A stretch of DNA of 64,000 nt from Ostreibacterium oceani (lineage in GTDB: Bacteria; Pseudomonadota; Gammaproteobacteria; Cardiobacteriales; Ostreibacteriaceae): positions 1 through 64,000 of the forward strand of contig NZ_WHNW01000003.1 in NCBI RefSeq assembly GCF_009362845.1, in the 5' to 3' direction. The notes below the pieces were generated by a model. The model searched no databases, was not told the origin of the DNA, and was given only the letters and a program-made list of their open reading frames with translations. The position numbers were made by a program, and so were the translations under genes. Positions 16,430 through 24,731 of this stretch are shown in pieces; position 1 is the first letter of the stretch, and each line of letters opens with the position of its first letter.

Positions 16430-17248
16430 TCAGTCATCAATCGCGTGGCGCAGGGTTTGCATAAATGCGGTCGCGGTTGCCAAAACATTTTCATTATTTT
16501 GCTGTGCATTATACAGTTTTTTTACCAATGCGGAACCAACAACGATGCCATCGGCATATTGTGCGAGTTTTTTGGCAGTATCACCGTCCGATATGCCAAA
16601 TCCGACGCAGATAGGCAGCGTCGATTTTTCTCGGATCGCAGTGATGGCGGCTTCAATCTCTTGATTATCTAGCGCTTTATTTGCGCCAGTAATGCCGCGC
16701 ATAGAGACGTAATAGACAAACCCTGTGGCGCTTTTGAGTATTTTCCCTAGCCTTGTTTTGCTGGTGGTTGGTGCGATTAGGTTTATTAAATCAATATCTT
16801 GTGATTTTATTGATTTTCGGTATTCGGCACCTGATTCATACGATAAATCGACGAGAATTAGCCCGTCAGCACCCGCTGATTTCGCTGATTCGACATAGCC
16901 TGTAAAGCCTGATTGATGGATTTCTGCTGGATTTAAATAACCCATTAATACCACGGGCGTGGTTTGGTTTTTTTTGCGAAAGGCCTGGACAGCAGCAAAG
17001 GTATCCTCGTAGCTGACACCGTTTTCAATCGCACGTTCACTGGCGTGCTGGATGGTCTCGCCGTCTGCGGCAGGGTCTGAAAAGGGGACGCCTAATTCGA
17101 TGATGTCAGCGCCGCCAGACACTAACGCGTGCATGAGTTCGGTGATATCAACTCCTGCTGGATCGCCTGTCGTGATAAAAGGGACTAGGGCTTTTTTATT
17201 GGCTGATTTAAGCTCAGCAAAGCGTGTTTCAATTCGGTTCATGGTCAT
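16430..17248 (-). CDS. trpA: Tryptophan synthase alpha chain
   Basis: TrpA splits indole-3-glycerol phosphate and passes indole through a tunnel to TrpB. The 272-residue product shows ALVPFITTGDP (about 20), ELGVPFSDPAADG with the catalytic Glu and Asp (about 50-62), LMGYLNP (about 103), LIAPTTS (about 157) and the phosphate-binding VGFGISDG (about 214). It begins 12 bp after the end of trpB and the pair is surely co-transcribed. Confidence 0.96.
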   Translation of the reverse strand: MTMNRIETRFAELKSANKKALVPFITTGDPAGVDITELMHALVSGGADIIELGVPFSDPAADGETIQHASERAIENGVSYEDTFAAVQAFRKKNQTTPVVLMGYLNPAEIHQSGFTGYVESAKSAGADGLILVDLSYESGAEYRKSIKSQDIDLINLIAPTTSKTRLGKILKSATGFVYYVSMRGITGANKALDNQEIEAAITAIREKSTLPICVGFGISDGDTAKKLAQYADGIVVGSALVKKLYNAQQNNENVLATATAFMQTLRHAIDD

Positions 17249-17260
17249 TCCTCGCTGCGA

Positions 17261-18481
17261 TTAGGATAAATCAACGCCGTCGATTTTGGCGATGGTGTTC
17301 ATGTCTTTATCACCGCGACCCGACAGGTTAAGGATGATTTGTTCAGATTTATCCATTTGCTTGGCTAGTTGAAGGGTATAGGCGAGTGCATGCGATGATT
17401 CCAATGCTGGAATAATGCCTTCTACGGTCGAAAGTAGCCTAAAGGCAGCCAGTGCCTCTTCGTCATTAATGCCAACATACGTCGCGCGCGCCGTGTCTTT
17501 TAAAAAGGCGTGTTCTGGTCCCACTCCAGGGTAATCAAGCCCTGCAGAAATTGAATAAGGCTCGGTAATTTGACCATGTGAGTCGCACATGACGTAGGTT
17601 TTATTGCCGTGCAGCACGCCAATTTTGCCACGCTGTAAAGCCATCGCGTGTTCTGTGGTGTCGACCCCTTTGCCTGCTGCTTCTACACCGTAGATTTTAA
17701 CGCTGCGGTCATTTAAAAAGGGGTGGAATAGCCCCATCGCGTTAGAGCCACCGCCGACACACGCAACGAGGGCATCGGGTAAGCGTCCTGTTTGAGCGAG
17801 GATTTGTTGTTTGGCTTCGCGACCAATGACCGAATTAAAATCGCGCACCATTTCTGGGTAAGGGTGTGGCCCTGCAACCGTGCCAATGACATAAAAGGTA
17901 TCGTCAACGTTCGCAACCCAATCACGTAGGGCTTCGTTTAATGCATCTTTGAGGGTTTTAGAACCCGATTTGGCAGGGATAACAGTCGCGCCCATTAGTT
18001 TCATTCGATACACGTTAGGTGCTTGTCTTGCAATGTCTTTTTCGCCCATGTAGACAACGCATTCTAACCCCAGTCTGGCGGCAATGGTTGCGGTGGCGAC
18101 CCCATGCTGCCCTGCGCCTGTTTCAGCGATAATCCGTTTTTTGCCGATTTTTTTGGCGAGTAGTGCTTGCCCGACCGTGTTGTTGATTTTGTGTGCGCCT
18201 GTATGATTTAAATCTTCGCGTTTTAGGTAGATTTTGGCGCCACCATTTTCTTCTGATAAGCGTTTGGCGAAATATAAAGGGCTTGGCCGACCAACGTAGT
18301 GGGTTAAGTCAGCATCGAATTCGTCCCAAAAGGCTTTGCTTTTCTTTGCTTTATTGTAGTGATGCGATAAATCCAGTACCGCTTGCATCAGCGTTTCAGA
18401 AATAAATTGACCGCCAAATTCATTGAAAAACCCTTTTTCATCAGGGTATTGATAAAAGTTATCGATGTCGCTTTGTTGCAT
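17261..18481 (-). CDS. trpB: Tryptophan synthase beta chain
   Basis: The PLP-dependent beta chain joins indole and serine to tryptophan. The 406-residue product has the PLP lysine in the HTGAHKINN motif (about residue 92), [13 protein letters not shown] (about 116) and the PLP phosphate loop GGGSNAMG (about 240). Length is normal. GGAG precedes the ATG. It is the first gene of a trpB-trpA pair followed by accD and folC. No leader peptide or attenuator could be recognised upstream. Confidence 0.96.
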   Translation of the reverse strand: MQQSDIDNFYQYPDEKGFFNEFGGQFISETLMQAVLDLSHHYNKAKKSKAFWDEFDADLTHYVGRPSPLYFAKRLSEENGGAKIYLKREDLNHTGAHKINNTVGQALLAKKIGKKRIIAETGAGQHGVATATIAARLGLECVVYMGEKDIARQAPNVYRMKLMGATVIPAKSGSKTLKDALNEALRDWVANVDDTFYVIGTVAGPHPYPEMVRDFNSVIGREAKQQILAQTGRLPDALVACVGGGSNAMGLFHPFLNDRSVKIYGVEAAGKGVDTTEHAMALQRGKIGVLHGNKTYVMCDSHGQITEPYSISAGLDYPGVGPEHAFLKDTARATYVGINDEEALAAFRLLSTVEGIIPALESSHALAYTLQLAKQMDKSEQIILNLSGRGDKDMNTIAKIDGVDLS

Positions 18482-18855
18482 TTGATTTTCTCCAATATGG
18501 GGGTGGTAAGCTGTCTATAATCAGCTGGCTATAATCAGCAGACTAGCCGTTTGATTGAGGGGTGCTCAGTTGGTAGAAGATCAATAGATTACGGGTTGGC
18601 TAAAATCGTCTTTTTAATCAAGACGTTTTTGATTTTGTTGTAGGGTTTTGGTCGTAGCTGCTTCATGGGGATATTTTTATCACAGGTATGCAATAATTGC
18701 AAGGATATTTGCAAGGACATTCGCAAGAACCTTTGCAAGAACCTTTGTAAGGATTAATTGTTTGTGACGTATTGGGATTGACTCGTGGATTTTACTCGCA
18801 CATCCTTGTGCGGGTAAAGTCAATCGCTGCGGAATTTAGCGTGTGCTTAAATTTG
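18482..18855. other. Intergenic stretch between trpB and the YhcB-like gene
   Basis: No gene is visible. Near 18693-18755 the phrase GCAAGAACCTTT and variants recur. A direct repeat of AATCAGC lies close upstream of trpB (18514-18540), which may be part of its promoter region. No RNA gene was recognised. Confidence 0.4.
18791..18818 (-). terminator. Hairpin downstream of the YhcB-like gene
   Basis: TTTACTCGCACA (18791-18802) pairs over twelve positions, one of them a G-U wobble, with the stretch at 18807-18818 across a 4-nt loop. It lies 40 bp past the stop codon of the YhcB-like gene. No T-run follows on that strand, so it may be an mRNA end-stabilising hairpin rather than a strong terminator. 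Confidence 0.35.
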
Positions 18856-19551
18856 CTATTTGCTGTGTTTTGTTTGGCTATTGTCGTCGCTTTTATCGTT
18901 GTTTTTATCGTCGTTTCTGTCGGCATTTTTTGGTTCATTATTTGACGCAGTGTTTGTGCCGTCAATTTTGGTGTTGCGCGTATCCGGGGCTGCCTTGTTT
19001 GAATGCGCCTTGTCTGAATTTGCCTTGTCTGAATTTGCCTTGTCTGAATTTGCCTTGTCTGAAGGCGTCTTATCCAAGGGCATCGCGTCCAAATCACTTT
19101 CAGATTTAGGTTGCTGCTTGGTGTTATTCACTACTTTGTCGGCAGTTGCTGCCCCTGATGCTGCCCCTGCTGCTGGTGAAGATGCAGGTGTTGCGTGATC
19201 TGATTGGCTATTGCTTGGTGGTTGTTTTTGCGAGTTTGGTTGGTAGCTTAGGGTGATGGTTTTGCTGGCGCGGGATGCAATGTGCGTGTTAACTTCGTCT
19301 TCGTTGAGCAGGGTGTGGGCGCTTTCTCCCAGGTGGTCAAAGACTTTTTTGTAGCTTTGAGTCAGGTCATCAATCAAATCTGCCGTTTTGCCAAAATGTT
19401 CGCTGACTGCTTTTTGGTAGGCTTCTAATTCTTCTTGTGCTTTTTGTGTGGCGGGGTTGTTTTTTGACTTGCTGCCTACCATCTTGCCGATAATAAAGCC
19501 GATGATGAGGGCAACAGCGGCGACTAATGCCAGTAATAATTCTTGGTTCAT
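18856..19551 (-). CDS. YhcB/ZapG-like inner membrane protein (DUF1043)
   Basis: A 231-residue protein with one N-terminal membrane helix (LLLALVAAVALIIGFIIGKM, residues about 5-24), then a coiled-coil region with QEELEAYQKAVSEHFGKTADLIDDL (about 40-64), the core of the DUF1043 family. In E. coli, YhcB/ZapG links envelope synthesis and cell division. After about residue 95 the sequence is low-complexity, with a five-residue repeat (SDKAN) at about 160-190 from a 15-bp DNA repeat, making it far longer than the usual 130 residues. The tail is likely disordered. Confidence 0.8.
   Translation of the reverse strand: MNQELLLALVAAVALIIGFIIGKMVGSKSKNNPATQKAQEELEAYQKAVSEHFGKTADLIDDLTQSYKKVFDHLGESAHTLLNEDEVNTHIASRASKTITLSYQPNSQKQPPSNSQSDHATPASSPAAGAASGAATADKVVNNTKQQPKSESDLDAMPLDKTPSDKANSDKANSDKANSDKAHSNKAAPDTRNTKIDGTNTASNNEPKNADRNDDKNNDKSDDNSQTKHSK
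18992..19066 (-). repeat. 15-bp tandem repeat in the YhcB-like gene
   Basis: Five 15-bp units (GCCTTGTCTGAATTT on the plus strand) encode repeated Ser-Asp-Lys-Ala-Asn in the C-terminal tail. The inner units are identical. Confidence 0.93.
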
Positions 19552-19674
19552 GGGAGCTCCTTTGCGGGTTGTTTAGTGATTGTCGTTTAGTTGTTATTAA
19601 TTGTCATGGTACTTGTTTTAATGGTACAAATCATCACAAATTTATGACGTGATTAAGATGTGATTATGGCGTCA

Positions 19675-21090
19675 TTAAGATGTCGTTTGGCAGCCAAACA
19701 AACCGTTGTTGGTGATCATTTCTGCAACCCCTTCGGGTAGAGCGGCTTGCCAATCGTTATCCCCGTTTTTAATCGATTTAATGATCTCTCTAGAATAAAT
19801 ATCCAACAAGGCCGTGTCACTGCAATCAATGCTGCAAATAAAGTGGTTTGCTTTTAGGTGCTGGTACAAATGATTGATGTCGTCTGCTAAGGTTAAGTTG
19901 TCAGCAGTGATGAGATCGTCTGCGTTTTTTTCTGGATAGACGTATAGCCTAGTATTATCTGGGAATAGTTTGCCAAACCCCTCTAGCATGCCGCCTTCGA
20001 TACCACGGTAAAAGGCATGGTCAAAGATTTGTCGGATATTGATGATGCCTAAAACAATCCCAATTTGCATTTGCGTGTACTGACGAAAATAGGCGCGTAA
20101 TGAAAAGTAACGGGTATAGTCAGAAATCATCACATGGTAACCGAGATGCGTCAATAGCTGAACGCGTTCGATAATATCGGATTCGGTGGCGCCGTGATCG
20201 TTACCTAGCGAGTCATTTAAACTAATCTCTGCGATAGCAATCGTGTTGTCATCATCCACGTCTGCCGTTTTGCGAAAGGCGTGCATGCCTTGTTCAATCA
20301 TATCAACGTTGAGTTTGGTGACAGGGCGAAACGAGCCTCGAATCGCAAGGACATTCTTTTTATACAACATCTCAGCGGGTACAGCGACAGAGCCATCTGA
20401 ATAAAACATGACGGCTCGCGTTTTCCAGCTGCGAATGAGGTGTAAGTTAATGCCAAGGTTGTCGATTTCTTCAAAGTAGGGGCCGTTAAATTCAATCGAA
20501 TCGATTTCTAGTCGGTCAGGCTCTAGGTTATCTGTCAGTGAATCAATGATTTTTCTGGGGTTGTCGCTGTAGTAGTAAGCGCCATAGATAATATTGACGC
20601 CGAGTACGCCTAGGGCCTCTTGTTGCTGCTCGGCGGTTTTATCTAGCATCCGAGCGTGGACAATAATGTCCGAAGGCGCGGCGCCAGGGTACATCTGCAA
20701 GCGGACACCGCACCACGCATGGCATTCGTTGTCACGGTTCCAACTTTTGGCAGCAACGGTGGCTGCGTAGGCAAAAAAGCGAGAATTCTTTGAGCGTGTT
20801 TTGGCAACGCGTTCGATGACAAGGTCAAATTCCTTTTCCATCATGGCTTTGGCGCGTGCTTTACTGACATAACGCCCCCCTGTTTGCACGCCGTAAATGG
20901 CATCCGAAAATTGCATGTCGTAGGCTGACATGGTTTTGGCGATGGAGCCTGCAGCCGCGCCAGCACGAAAGAATTGGCGGGCAACTTCTTGTCCTGCGCC
21001 AATCTCTACGATAGTGCCGTATTTCTTTTCATCCAAATTGATACGCAATGCTTTTTTCTTAGTAGAGCGGCTGCTAACGGTTTGTTTCAT
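19675..21090 (-). CDS. Conserved cytosolic protein of unknown function
   Basis: A 471-residue soluble protein without a signal peptide or membrane segment. It opens with a stretch containing YGTIVEIGAGQEVARQFFRAG and SAYDMQFSDAIYG, a highly conserved start in a family found in proteobacteria and Bacteroidetes. From memory such proteins are often labelled TonB-dependent receptor or nicotinamide nucleotide adenylyltransferase in databases; neither label fits a protein with no signal peptide, beta-barrel or HxGH motif. Later conserved pieces are HARMLDKTAEQQQEALGVLG and EGGMLEGFGKLF. Function unknown. It stands alone, transcribed in the same direction as its neighbours. Confidence 0.8.
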   Translation of the reverse strand: MKQTVSSRSTKKKALRINLDEKKYGTIVEIGAGQEVARQFFRAGAAAGSIAKTMSAYDMQFSDAIYGVQTGGRYVSKARAKAMMEKEFDLVIERVAKTRSKNSRFFAYAATVAAKSWNRDNECHAWCGVRLQMYPGAAPSDIIVHARMLDKTAEQQQEALGVLGVNIIYGAYYYSDNPRKIIDSLTDNLEPDRLEIDSIEFNGPYFEEIDNLGINLHLIRSWKTRAVMFYSDGSVAVPAEMLYKKNVLAIRGSFRPVTKLNVDMIEQGMHAFRKTADVDDDNTIAIAEISLNDSLGNDHGATESDIIERVQLLTHLGYHVMISDYTRYFSLRAYFRQYTQMQIGIVLGIINIRQIFDHAFYRGIEGGMLEGFGKLFPDNTRLYVYPEKNADDLITADNLTLADDINHLYQHLKANHFICSIDCSDTALLDIYSREIIKSIKNGDNDWQAALPEGVAEMITNNGLFGCQTTS

Positions 21091-21197
21091 GTCTGCCTCT
21101 GATGGTTGTTTTGTCGGGTGGTTGCTTTGTCGGGTAGTGTTAGGTTATCTTTGTTGTTTTAGTCATTTTGGTCATTAATACGACCTTAATGCTGCCA

Positions 21198-22085
21198 TTA
21201 TACGTCATCTTGGATGCGATGAAAAACGGCGGGCTGGCCCTCAATAGTCAGTGTTGTTTGCATGCGATCAAATGGCATCAAGCCTAGGCAAATCGTTTGC
21301 GCACCGATGATTTGGGTTTCGATGATTTGACCAATGTCTCTGCCTTCATGCTGGATAGTTGCATTGACCGCTAAGGTGAGCGGTGCATCAATGGTGGCGA
21401 CGGCAAAGCCTTTTTTAACTTGGCCCAAATATTTGTTACGAGCGATGATTTCTTGGCCGACATAGCAGCCTTTTTGATAGTTAATGCTACCCCAATTATC
21501 CAAAGGCGTCTGCTGGGGTAACCATTTTTCAATGCCGTCAGGCTGGATGTTAAAATGTCCACCAGCCAAGCGCAGTGCATTTACTGCGGGGGTGTTTTCT
21601 TGGTCAGGGTGCGTTTGGTCAAACCAATGCGCTAGCGGTGAATCGGCACTAAGGCGAATTTCATAAAAGTGCTTCGGTAGCGCACAGATTGACAATCCAT
21701 CTTGAGTGATTGCCTCAAAGTCAGCCGTAGGCAGCGTGATGCCTTGTGCCTCGCAAAAGGCTGCTGCCATTGCCTTGTCACAGCCAATGTGGGTGTCGCT
21801 GAGTGCTTCAAAAGTGACTTTGGCGCGCAAAACGAACATTTTTAAGCGGTTAACAACGGGCTGTTCGCTGGATTCGATAATGCGTAAATAGAAAGTATCA
21901 TTCAGTTTGTTTAGTAAAAACACGCCAAACATGCGGCCTTTGTGCGAACAGAATGCGCCGTATTGACAGTGGTTTTCGCTTATCTGATTAACGTCCTGCG
22001 TGAGTTGCCCTTGTAAAAAGCTGGTGGTGTCGTGACCGCTGACGGCATAGCTTTTATATGGTAATTTTGCCCAAATGTTATGCAT
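21198..22085 (-). CDS. ygfZ: YgfZ, folate-binding Fe-S cluster maintenance protein
   Basis: YgfZ is a GcvT-like folate protein that helps MiaB and other Fe-S enzymes. The 295-residue product carries the family signature KGCYVGQEIIAR (about residues 203-214) with the essential Cys, and an N-terminal half typical of the family (SGHDTTSFLQGQLTQDVNQI, about 16-35). Length is normal. It starts 50 bp from the divergent DUF1674 gene, so a shared promoter region is likely between 22086 and 22138. Confidence 0.92.
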   Translation of the reverse strand: MHNIWAKLPYKSYAVSGHDTTSFLQGQLTQDVNQISENHCQYGAFCSHKGRMFGVFLLNKLNDTFYLRIIESSEQPVVNRLKMFVLRAKVTFEALSDTHIGCDKAMAAAFCEAQGITLPTADFEAITQDGLSICALPKHFYEIRLSADSPLAHWFDQTHPDQENTPAVNALRLAGGHFNIQPDGIEKWLPQQTPLDNWGSINYQKGCYVGQEIIARNKYLGQVKKGFAVATIDAPLTLAVNATIQHEGRDIGQIIETQIIGAQTICLGLMPFDRMQTTLTIEGQPAVFHRIQDDV

Positions 22086-22138
22086 TTTGTTATACTCAAT
22101 TTATTAAGATAGTTTATTATACGATAGGAGTTTACCAG

Positions 22139-22387
22139 ATGACAGATGCCGTGAAAATCTATAGACCAAAAAAAAATGCCAAACAACCTAATCCCGTAGC
22201 GCCATCAGAGAAGCCAGCAGACTTAGAAAGTGCTGGCATGCAGGTCAATCAAGCCAATCAGGCCAATGCGAACTCGCCAGTGTCCGAAAATATGCCCAAA
22301 GAATACGGCGGTCGCAAGCCAGAAAAAGGGCTAGAGCCAACGCGCTATGGCGATTGGGAATTCAAAGGGCGGTGTATTGATTTTTAA
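22139..22387 (+). CDS. DUF1674 / SDHAF4-like small protein
   Basis: An 82-residue protein ending in the conserved block YGGRKPEKGLEPTRYGDWEF followed by KGRCIDF, the DUF1674 signature shared with succinate dehydrogenase assembly factor 4. SDHAF4 helps insert the flavinylated subunit into succinate dehydrogenase; the bacterial members are thought to do likewise. The ATG at 22139 is chosen for AGGAG ten bases upstream. The N-terminal half is Asn/Gln/Ala-rich and probably disordered. Confidence 0.85.
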   Translation: MTDAVKIYRPKKNAKQPNPVAPSEKPADLESAGMQVNQANQANANSPVSENMPKEYGGRKPEKGLEPTRYGDWEFKGRCIDF

Positions 22388-22721
22388 TACCATGTGATGC
22401 CACGCCGCTTAATGCTGTGCCGCTTAATGCCGCTTTTTTGCTTGGATTTCGATGTTTTTTAGCGTGAGCTGGCGGTAATGAGGCGGTAATGAGGCGGTAA
22501 TAAGGTGGCAATAAGGCGGTAATGAGGCGGTAATAAGGTGGCAATAAGGCGAGCTACCGCCGATTTGAAACCATTTTTATTTTTTATTTATTCATAGAGA
22601 TAAATGTTTTTTTGGCAAAAAGGCATGATTGCCCCGCTTAAAAAGCAATAAAAAGGCGATAAAAAATTAACAAAAAAACTAGCCAAGTCGTCATAAATCT
22701 GTAAAATACGCAACACCTATC
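22388..22721. other. Intergenic stretch with an 11-bp repeat, leading into tRNAs
   Basis: Holds the 11-bp repeat array at 22471-22547, an AT-rich stretch at 22560-22680 and a possible -10 box TAAAAT at 22702-22707 that would serve the tRNA pair. No -35 box is convincing. No gene is visible. Confidence 0.5.
22471..22547. repeat. 11-bp tandem repeat, noncoding
   Basis: Seven units of 11 bp with the form GGCGGTAATGA. Two variants alternate in a higher order (GGCGGTAATAA followed by GGTGGCAATAA occurs twice), so a 33-bp block was itself copied. The period is not a multiple of three, as expected for noncoding DNA. Confidence 0.95.
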
Positions 22722-22797
22722 GGGTGCTTAGCTCAGTTGGTAGAGCATCGCCCTTACAAGGCGAGGGTCAGGGGTTCAAGTCCCTTAGCACCCACCA
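22722..22797 (+). tRNA. tRNA-Val (anticodon TAC)
   Basis: A complete 76-nt cloverleaf with encoded CCA. The acceptor GGGTGCT pairs with AGCACCC, the anticodon stem TCGCC/GGCGA encloses loop CTTACAA with TAC at 22755-22757, and the T-arm has GGTTCAAGTCC. It is followed six bases later by tRNA-Asp. Confidence 0.97.
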
Positions 22798-22803
22798 GTT
22801 ATT

Positions 22804-22880
22804 GGAGCGGTAGTTCAGCTGGTTAGAATACCTGCCTGTCACGCAGGGGGTCGCGGGTTCGAATCCCGTCCGTTCCGCCA
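22804..22880 (+). tRNA. tRNA-Asp (anticodon GTC)
   Basis: A complete 77-nt cloverleaf with encoded CCA. The acceptor GGAGCGG pairs with CCGTTCC with one G-U pair, and the anticodon loop is CTGTCAC with GTC. The T-arm GGTTCGAATCC is canonical. The accessory Rhs island begins immediately downstream. Confidence 0.97.
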
Positions 22881-22885
22881 AATAC

Positions 22886-22915
22886 AGCACGTAGTGAAAA
22901 CTACGTGCTTTTTTT
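22886..22915 (+). terminator. Rho-independent terminator of the tRNA operon
   Basis: AGCACGTAG (22886-22894) and CTACGTGCT (22901-22909) form a perfect 9-bp stem with a 6-nt loop, followed by a run of T. It ends transcription of the tRNA-Val/tRNA-Asp pair. Confidence 0.92.
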
Positions 22916-22953
22916 ATTTCCGTTGTCTTATAGAAAGTGAGAAATAAGTTGAA

Positions 22954-23283
22954 ATGCAAAAACCAAAATGCAAAAGCTGCAATAAAAAAATCAAATTACT
23001 AATTTTTATTCTTTATCCTTTGTTAGGCTATAAATGTAAGCATTGCAAAATTTATCATGGTGTTAGCTTTGGTAGAAGGATTTGGGTATTTCTTTATTAT
23101 CCTTTCGGTTATATTAATGGAATGTTCCTTGGGCGGGGCTTGAATATTAGCCATGATAAAATAATTAGTTATGTCGCTTATATTTTTTTAGTGATATGTG
23201 CTCTGTTGGTTCTCGATTTGCTTTTATATTGGCTAGTGGCATTGTTTAAAAAGTTTTTTCTTGATTATTCAAAGTCAAATTAA
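22954..23283 (+). CDS. AT-rich small membrane protein with Cys pairs, island gene
   Basis: A 109-residue protein with two Cys pairs near the N-terminus (CKSC, CKHC, residues about 6-31), a zinc-ribbon-like layout broken by a hydrophobic segment (LLIFILYPLLG), and a second membrane segment at about 70-97. Base composition is much lower in G+C than the neighbouring core genes. The gene ends exactly where a Rhs fragment begins. By position it may be an immunity gene left from an earlier Rhs tip; that is inference. No known family recognised. Confidence 0.55.
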   Translation: MQKPKCKSCNKKIKLLIFILYPLLGYKCKHCKIYHGVSFGRRIWVFLYYPFGYINGMFLGRGLNISHDKIISYVAYIFLVICALLVLDLLLYWLVALFKKFFLDYSKSN

Positions 23284-23286
23284 TGA

Positions 23287-23622
23287 TACGCCTACGACGT
23301 GCGCCAGCGCCTGACGGCGGAGTTTGACGAGCGGGGTGAGTTTATTCAGGGGTATTTGTACGAGCCAAGCAGCCCCTACACCACCAATCCATTGGTCAAA
23401 ATCGACAAAGCAGGGGATAGCTTAAGCTACAGCTATTACCAAAACGACCATCTAGGTACGCCACAGCTACTCACCGACAAATCCGCGAATGTGGTGTGGC
23501 AAGGCTTTTATCAAGCTTTCGGTGACATACAAATCACCACCGAGACGGTGAAAAACCCGTTGCGTTTCCTGGGTCACAAAACGACAGGAACACGTTTTGA
23601 ATCGCGGCGGATTACTGCGTAA
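23287..23622 (+). pseudogene. Rhs fragment A, core region, broken
   Basis: The frame from 23287 reads YDVRQRL directly joined to TAEFDERGEFIQGYLYEPSS, then YYQNDHLGTPQLLTDKSA, VVWQGFYQAFGD and LRFLG. These are typical Rhs/YD-repeat core pieces. A TGA (23284-23286) precedes it and no credible start exists. Compared with fragment D, 48 codons are missing between RQRL and TAEF. At about 23576 an inserted stretch interrupts the core and brings a stop codon. Full Rhs proteins form large shells around a toxic C-terminal tip; this piece is not functional by itself. Confidence 0.85.
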
Positions 23623-23697
23623 GCCAACGCGAGTCCGCAGTGCGCTTTTGCCTTAGCAAGCGCACAAGGATAAAACCCACGGATGGGTTTTATAGAT
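23577..23697. mobile_element. About 120-bp hairpin-rich insertion in Rhs fragment A
   Basis: Fragment B shows that the Rhs core normally runs straight from LRFPGQ to HDEEINLYQNYH. In fragment A about 120 bp separate these parts. The inserted DNA contains a hairpin with arms GTGCGCTT/AAGCGCAC (23640-23665), one with arms ATAAAACCCA/TGGGTTTTAT (23670-23693) and overlapping inverted repeats (ACTGCG 23614-23619 with CGCAGT 23636-23641). TCA flanks both ends, a possible 3-bp target duplication. It may be a miniature transposable or REP-like element. Confidence 0.5.
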
Positions 23698-23698
23698 T

Positions 23699-24139
23699 CA
23701 CGACGAAGAAATTAACCTTTACCAAAACTACCACAGGGATTATAATCCTAATTTAGGCCGCTATATGCAAACCGACCCGATTGGGTTAGCAGGTGGCATT
23801 AATACGTATGGGTATGCAGGGCAAAGTCCGTTGGTGTTTGTGGATGTTTATGGGCTGGAACCATCTTGCCAAGCTTTGGAGAATGCAGGACTGGGGCATT
23901 GGTGTGAACCAAAACCAAAACCAAAACCAAAACCCGATCCAGAAGCATGCGAGAAATGCAAAAAAGCCTGTATAGAAATGGATAGTAGTCATTGTGACAG
24001 AAATAGGCCTCACCGAGTACGGAGGCCTGTCTTGGGTGAGCAATGGGTTTGTGAGACAGCGCATGGGCTTAACATTAAAGCTTGTCTTAAAGTTTGTGAA
24101 GGGACGGATTTTTGCGCTGAACCATGCGAAAATAGTTAA
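23699..24139 (+). pseudogene. Rhs C-terminal core end with Cys-rich tip 1
   Basis: Downstream of the insertion the frame resumes as HDEEINLYQNYHRDYNPNLG, then the Rhs end motif DPIGLAGGINTYGYAGQSPL and a final GLE. After this junction comes a variable tip of about 93 residues with roughly a dozen Cys (CEKCKKAC, CETAHG, CLKVC, CAEPC) and a Lys/Pro repeat (PKPKPKP). I know no toxin family with this pattern. The longest possible start inside is ATG at 23765, so the tip could only be made from an internal start. As a Rhs tip it would be a candidate secreted toxin or a leftover cassette. Confidence 0.7.
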
Positions 24140-24157
24140 CCGAATAATAATTAGATT

Positions 24158-24676
24158 GTGAATGAAATGAACTATTTAGATGTAGTGAAAATCTTCGTAA
24201 GATTAAATCTTATTTATTTGCTTTATAAATTTATCATAGACATAGTTTTAGTTTATCAGGGAATTGGCACTATGCCTGGAATATTAATAGAGCAGGATTC
24301 ATTAATCATGCACACCTCTGTTTTTTTGCTAGTTTACGCAACAATCTTCTTTTTATTGATGGCCCTTTTTTGGATTTATGGGAGCACAATTACGTGTTTC
24401 GGAAGAGCAGATATGGAGGGACGATATGCGCTAACTAATTTAATAATCATAATTTTCTCTTATTTTAATTTATTTTTGTACACACCTGATATACTATCGA
24501 TAACTTACGCCTACAGAATGGAAACTCTATTAATTAATAGTGAATTTTCTTCGTTATCTGATTACAATTACTCAGTGTTAGAACAAGTTAATTGGCAAAA
24601 TGTTGTTATGGCATCTTTTTGGTTCTTTGTGATTATTAAAAGTCAGGGGATTATTCGATTGCTCACAAGAAAATAA
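24158..24676 (+). CDS. AT-rich membrane protein after tip 1, candidate immunity protein
   Basis: A 172-residue protein with four hydrophobic segments (about 16-36, 55-80, 95-118 and 145-165). The start may be GTG at 24158 or ATG at 24167; neither has a strong ribosome site. Base composition is AT-rich. It lies 18 bp after the Cys-rich tip 1, the position in which Rhs immunity genes normally sit. No family recognised. A membrane immunity protein would suggest a toxin acting at the inner membrane; this is inference. Confidence 0.55.
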   Translation: MNEMNYLDVVKIFVRLNLIYLLYKFIIDIVLVYQGIGTMPGILIEQDSLIMHTSVFLLVYATIFFLLMALFWIYGSTITCFGRADMEGRYALTNLIIIIFSYFNLFLYTPDILSITYAYRMETLLINSEFSSLSDYNYSVLEQVNWQNVVMASFWFFVIIKSQGIIRLLTRK

Positions 24677-24731
24677 TTACTCATTTGCCGTAGCTTATTC
24701 TTAAAATTAAAACATTAGCATCATGGATACT

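Noticed and set aside
18482-18600. Trp attenuator before trpB
   Set aside because: No leader peptide with Trp codons and no competing hairpins with a T-run were seen.
22471-22547. CRISPR array
   Set aside because: Units of 11 bp are directly adjacent without spacers, and no cas genes are near. It is a plain tandem repeat.
23577-23697. Integron attC site
   Set aside because: Hairpins are present, but the core sites GTTRRRY and RYYYAAC in the right order are not, and there is no integron integrase.
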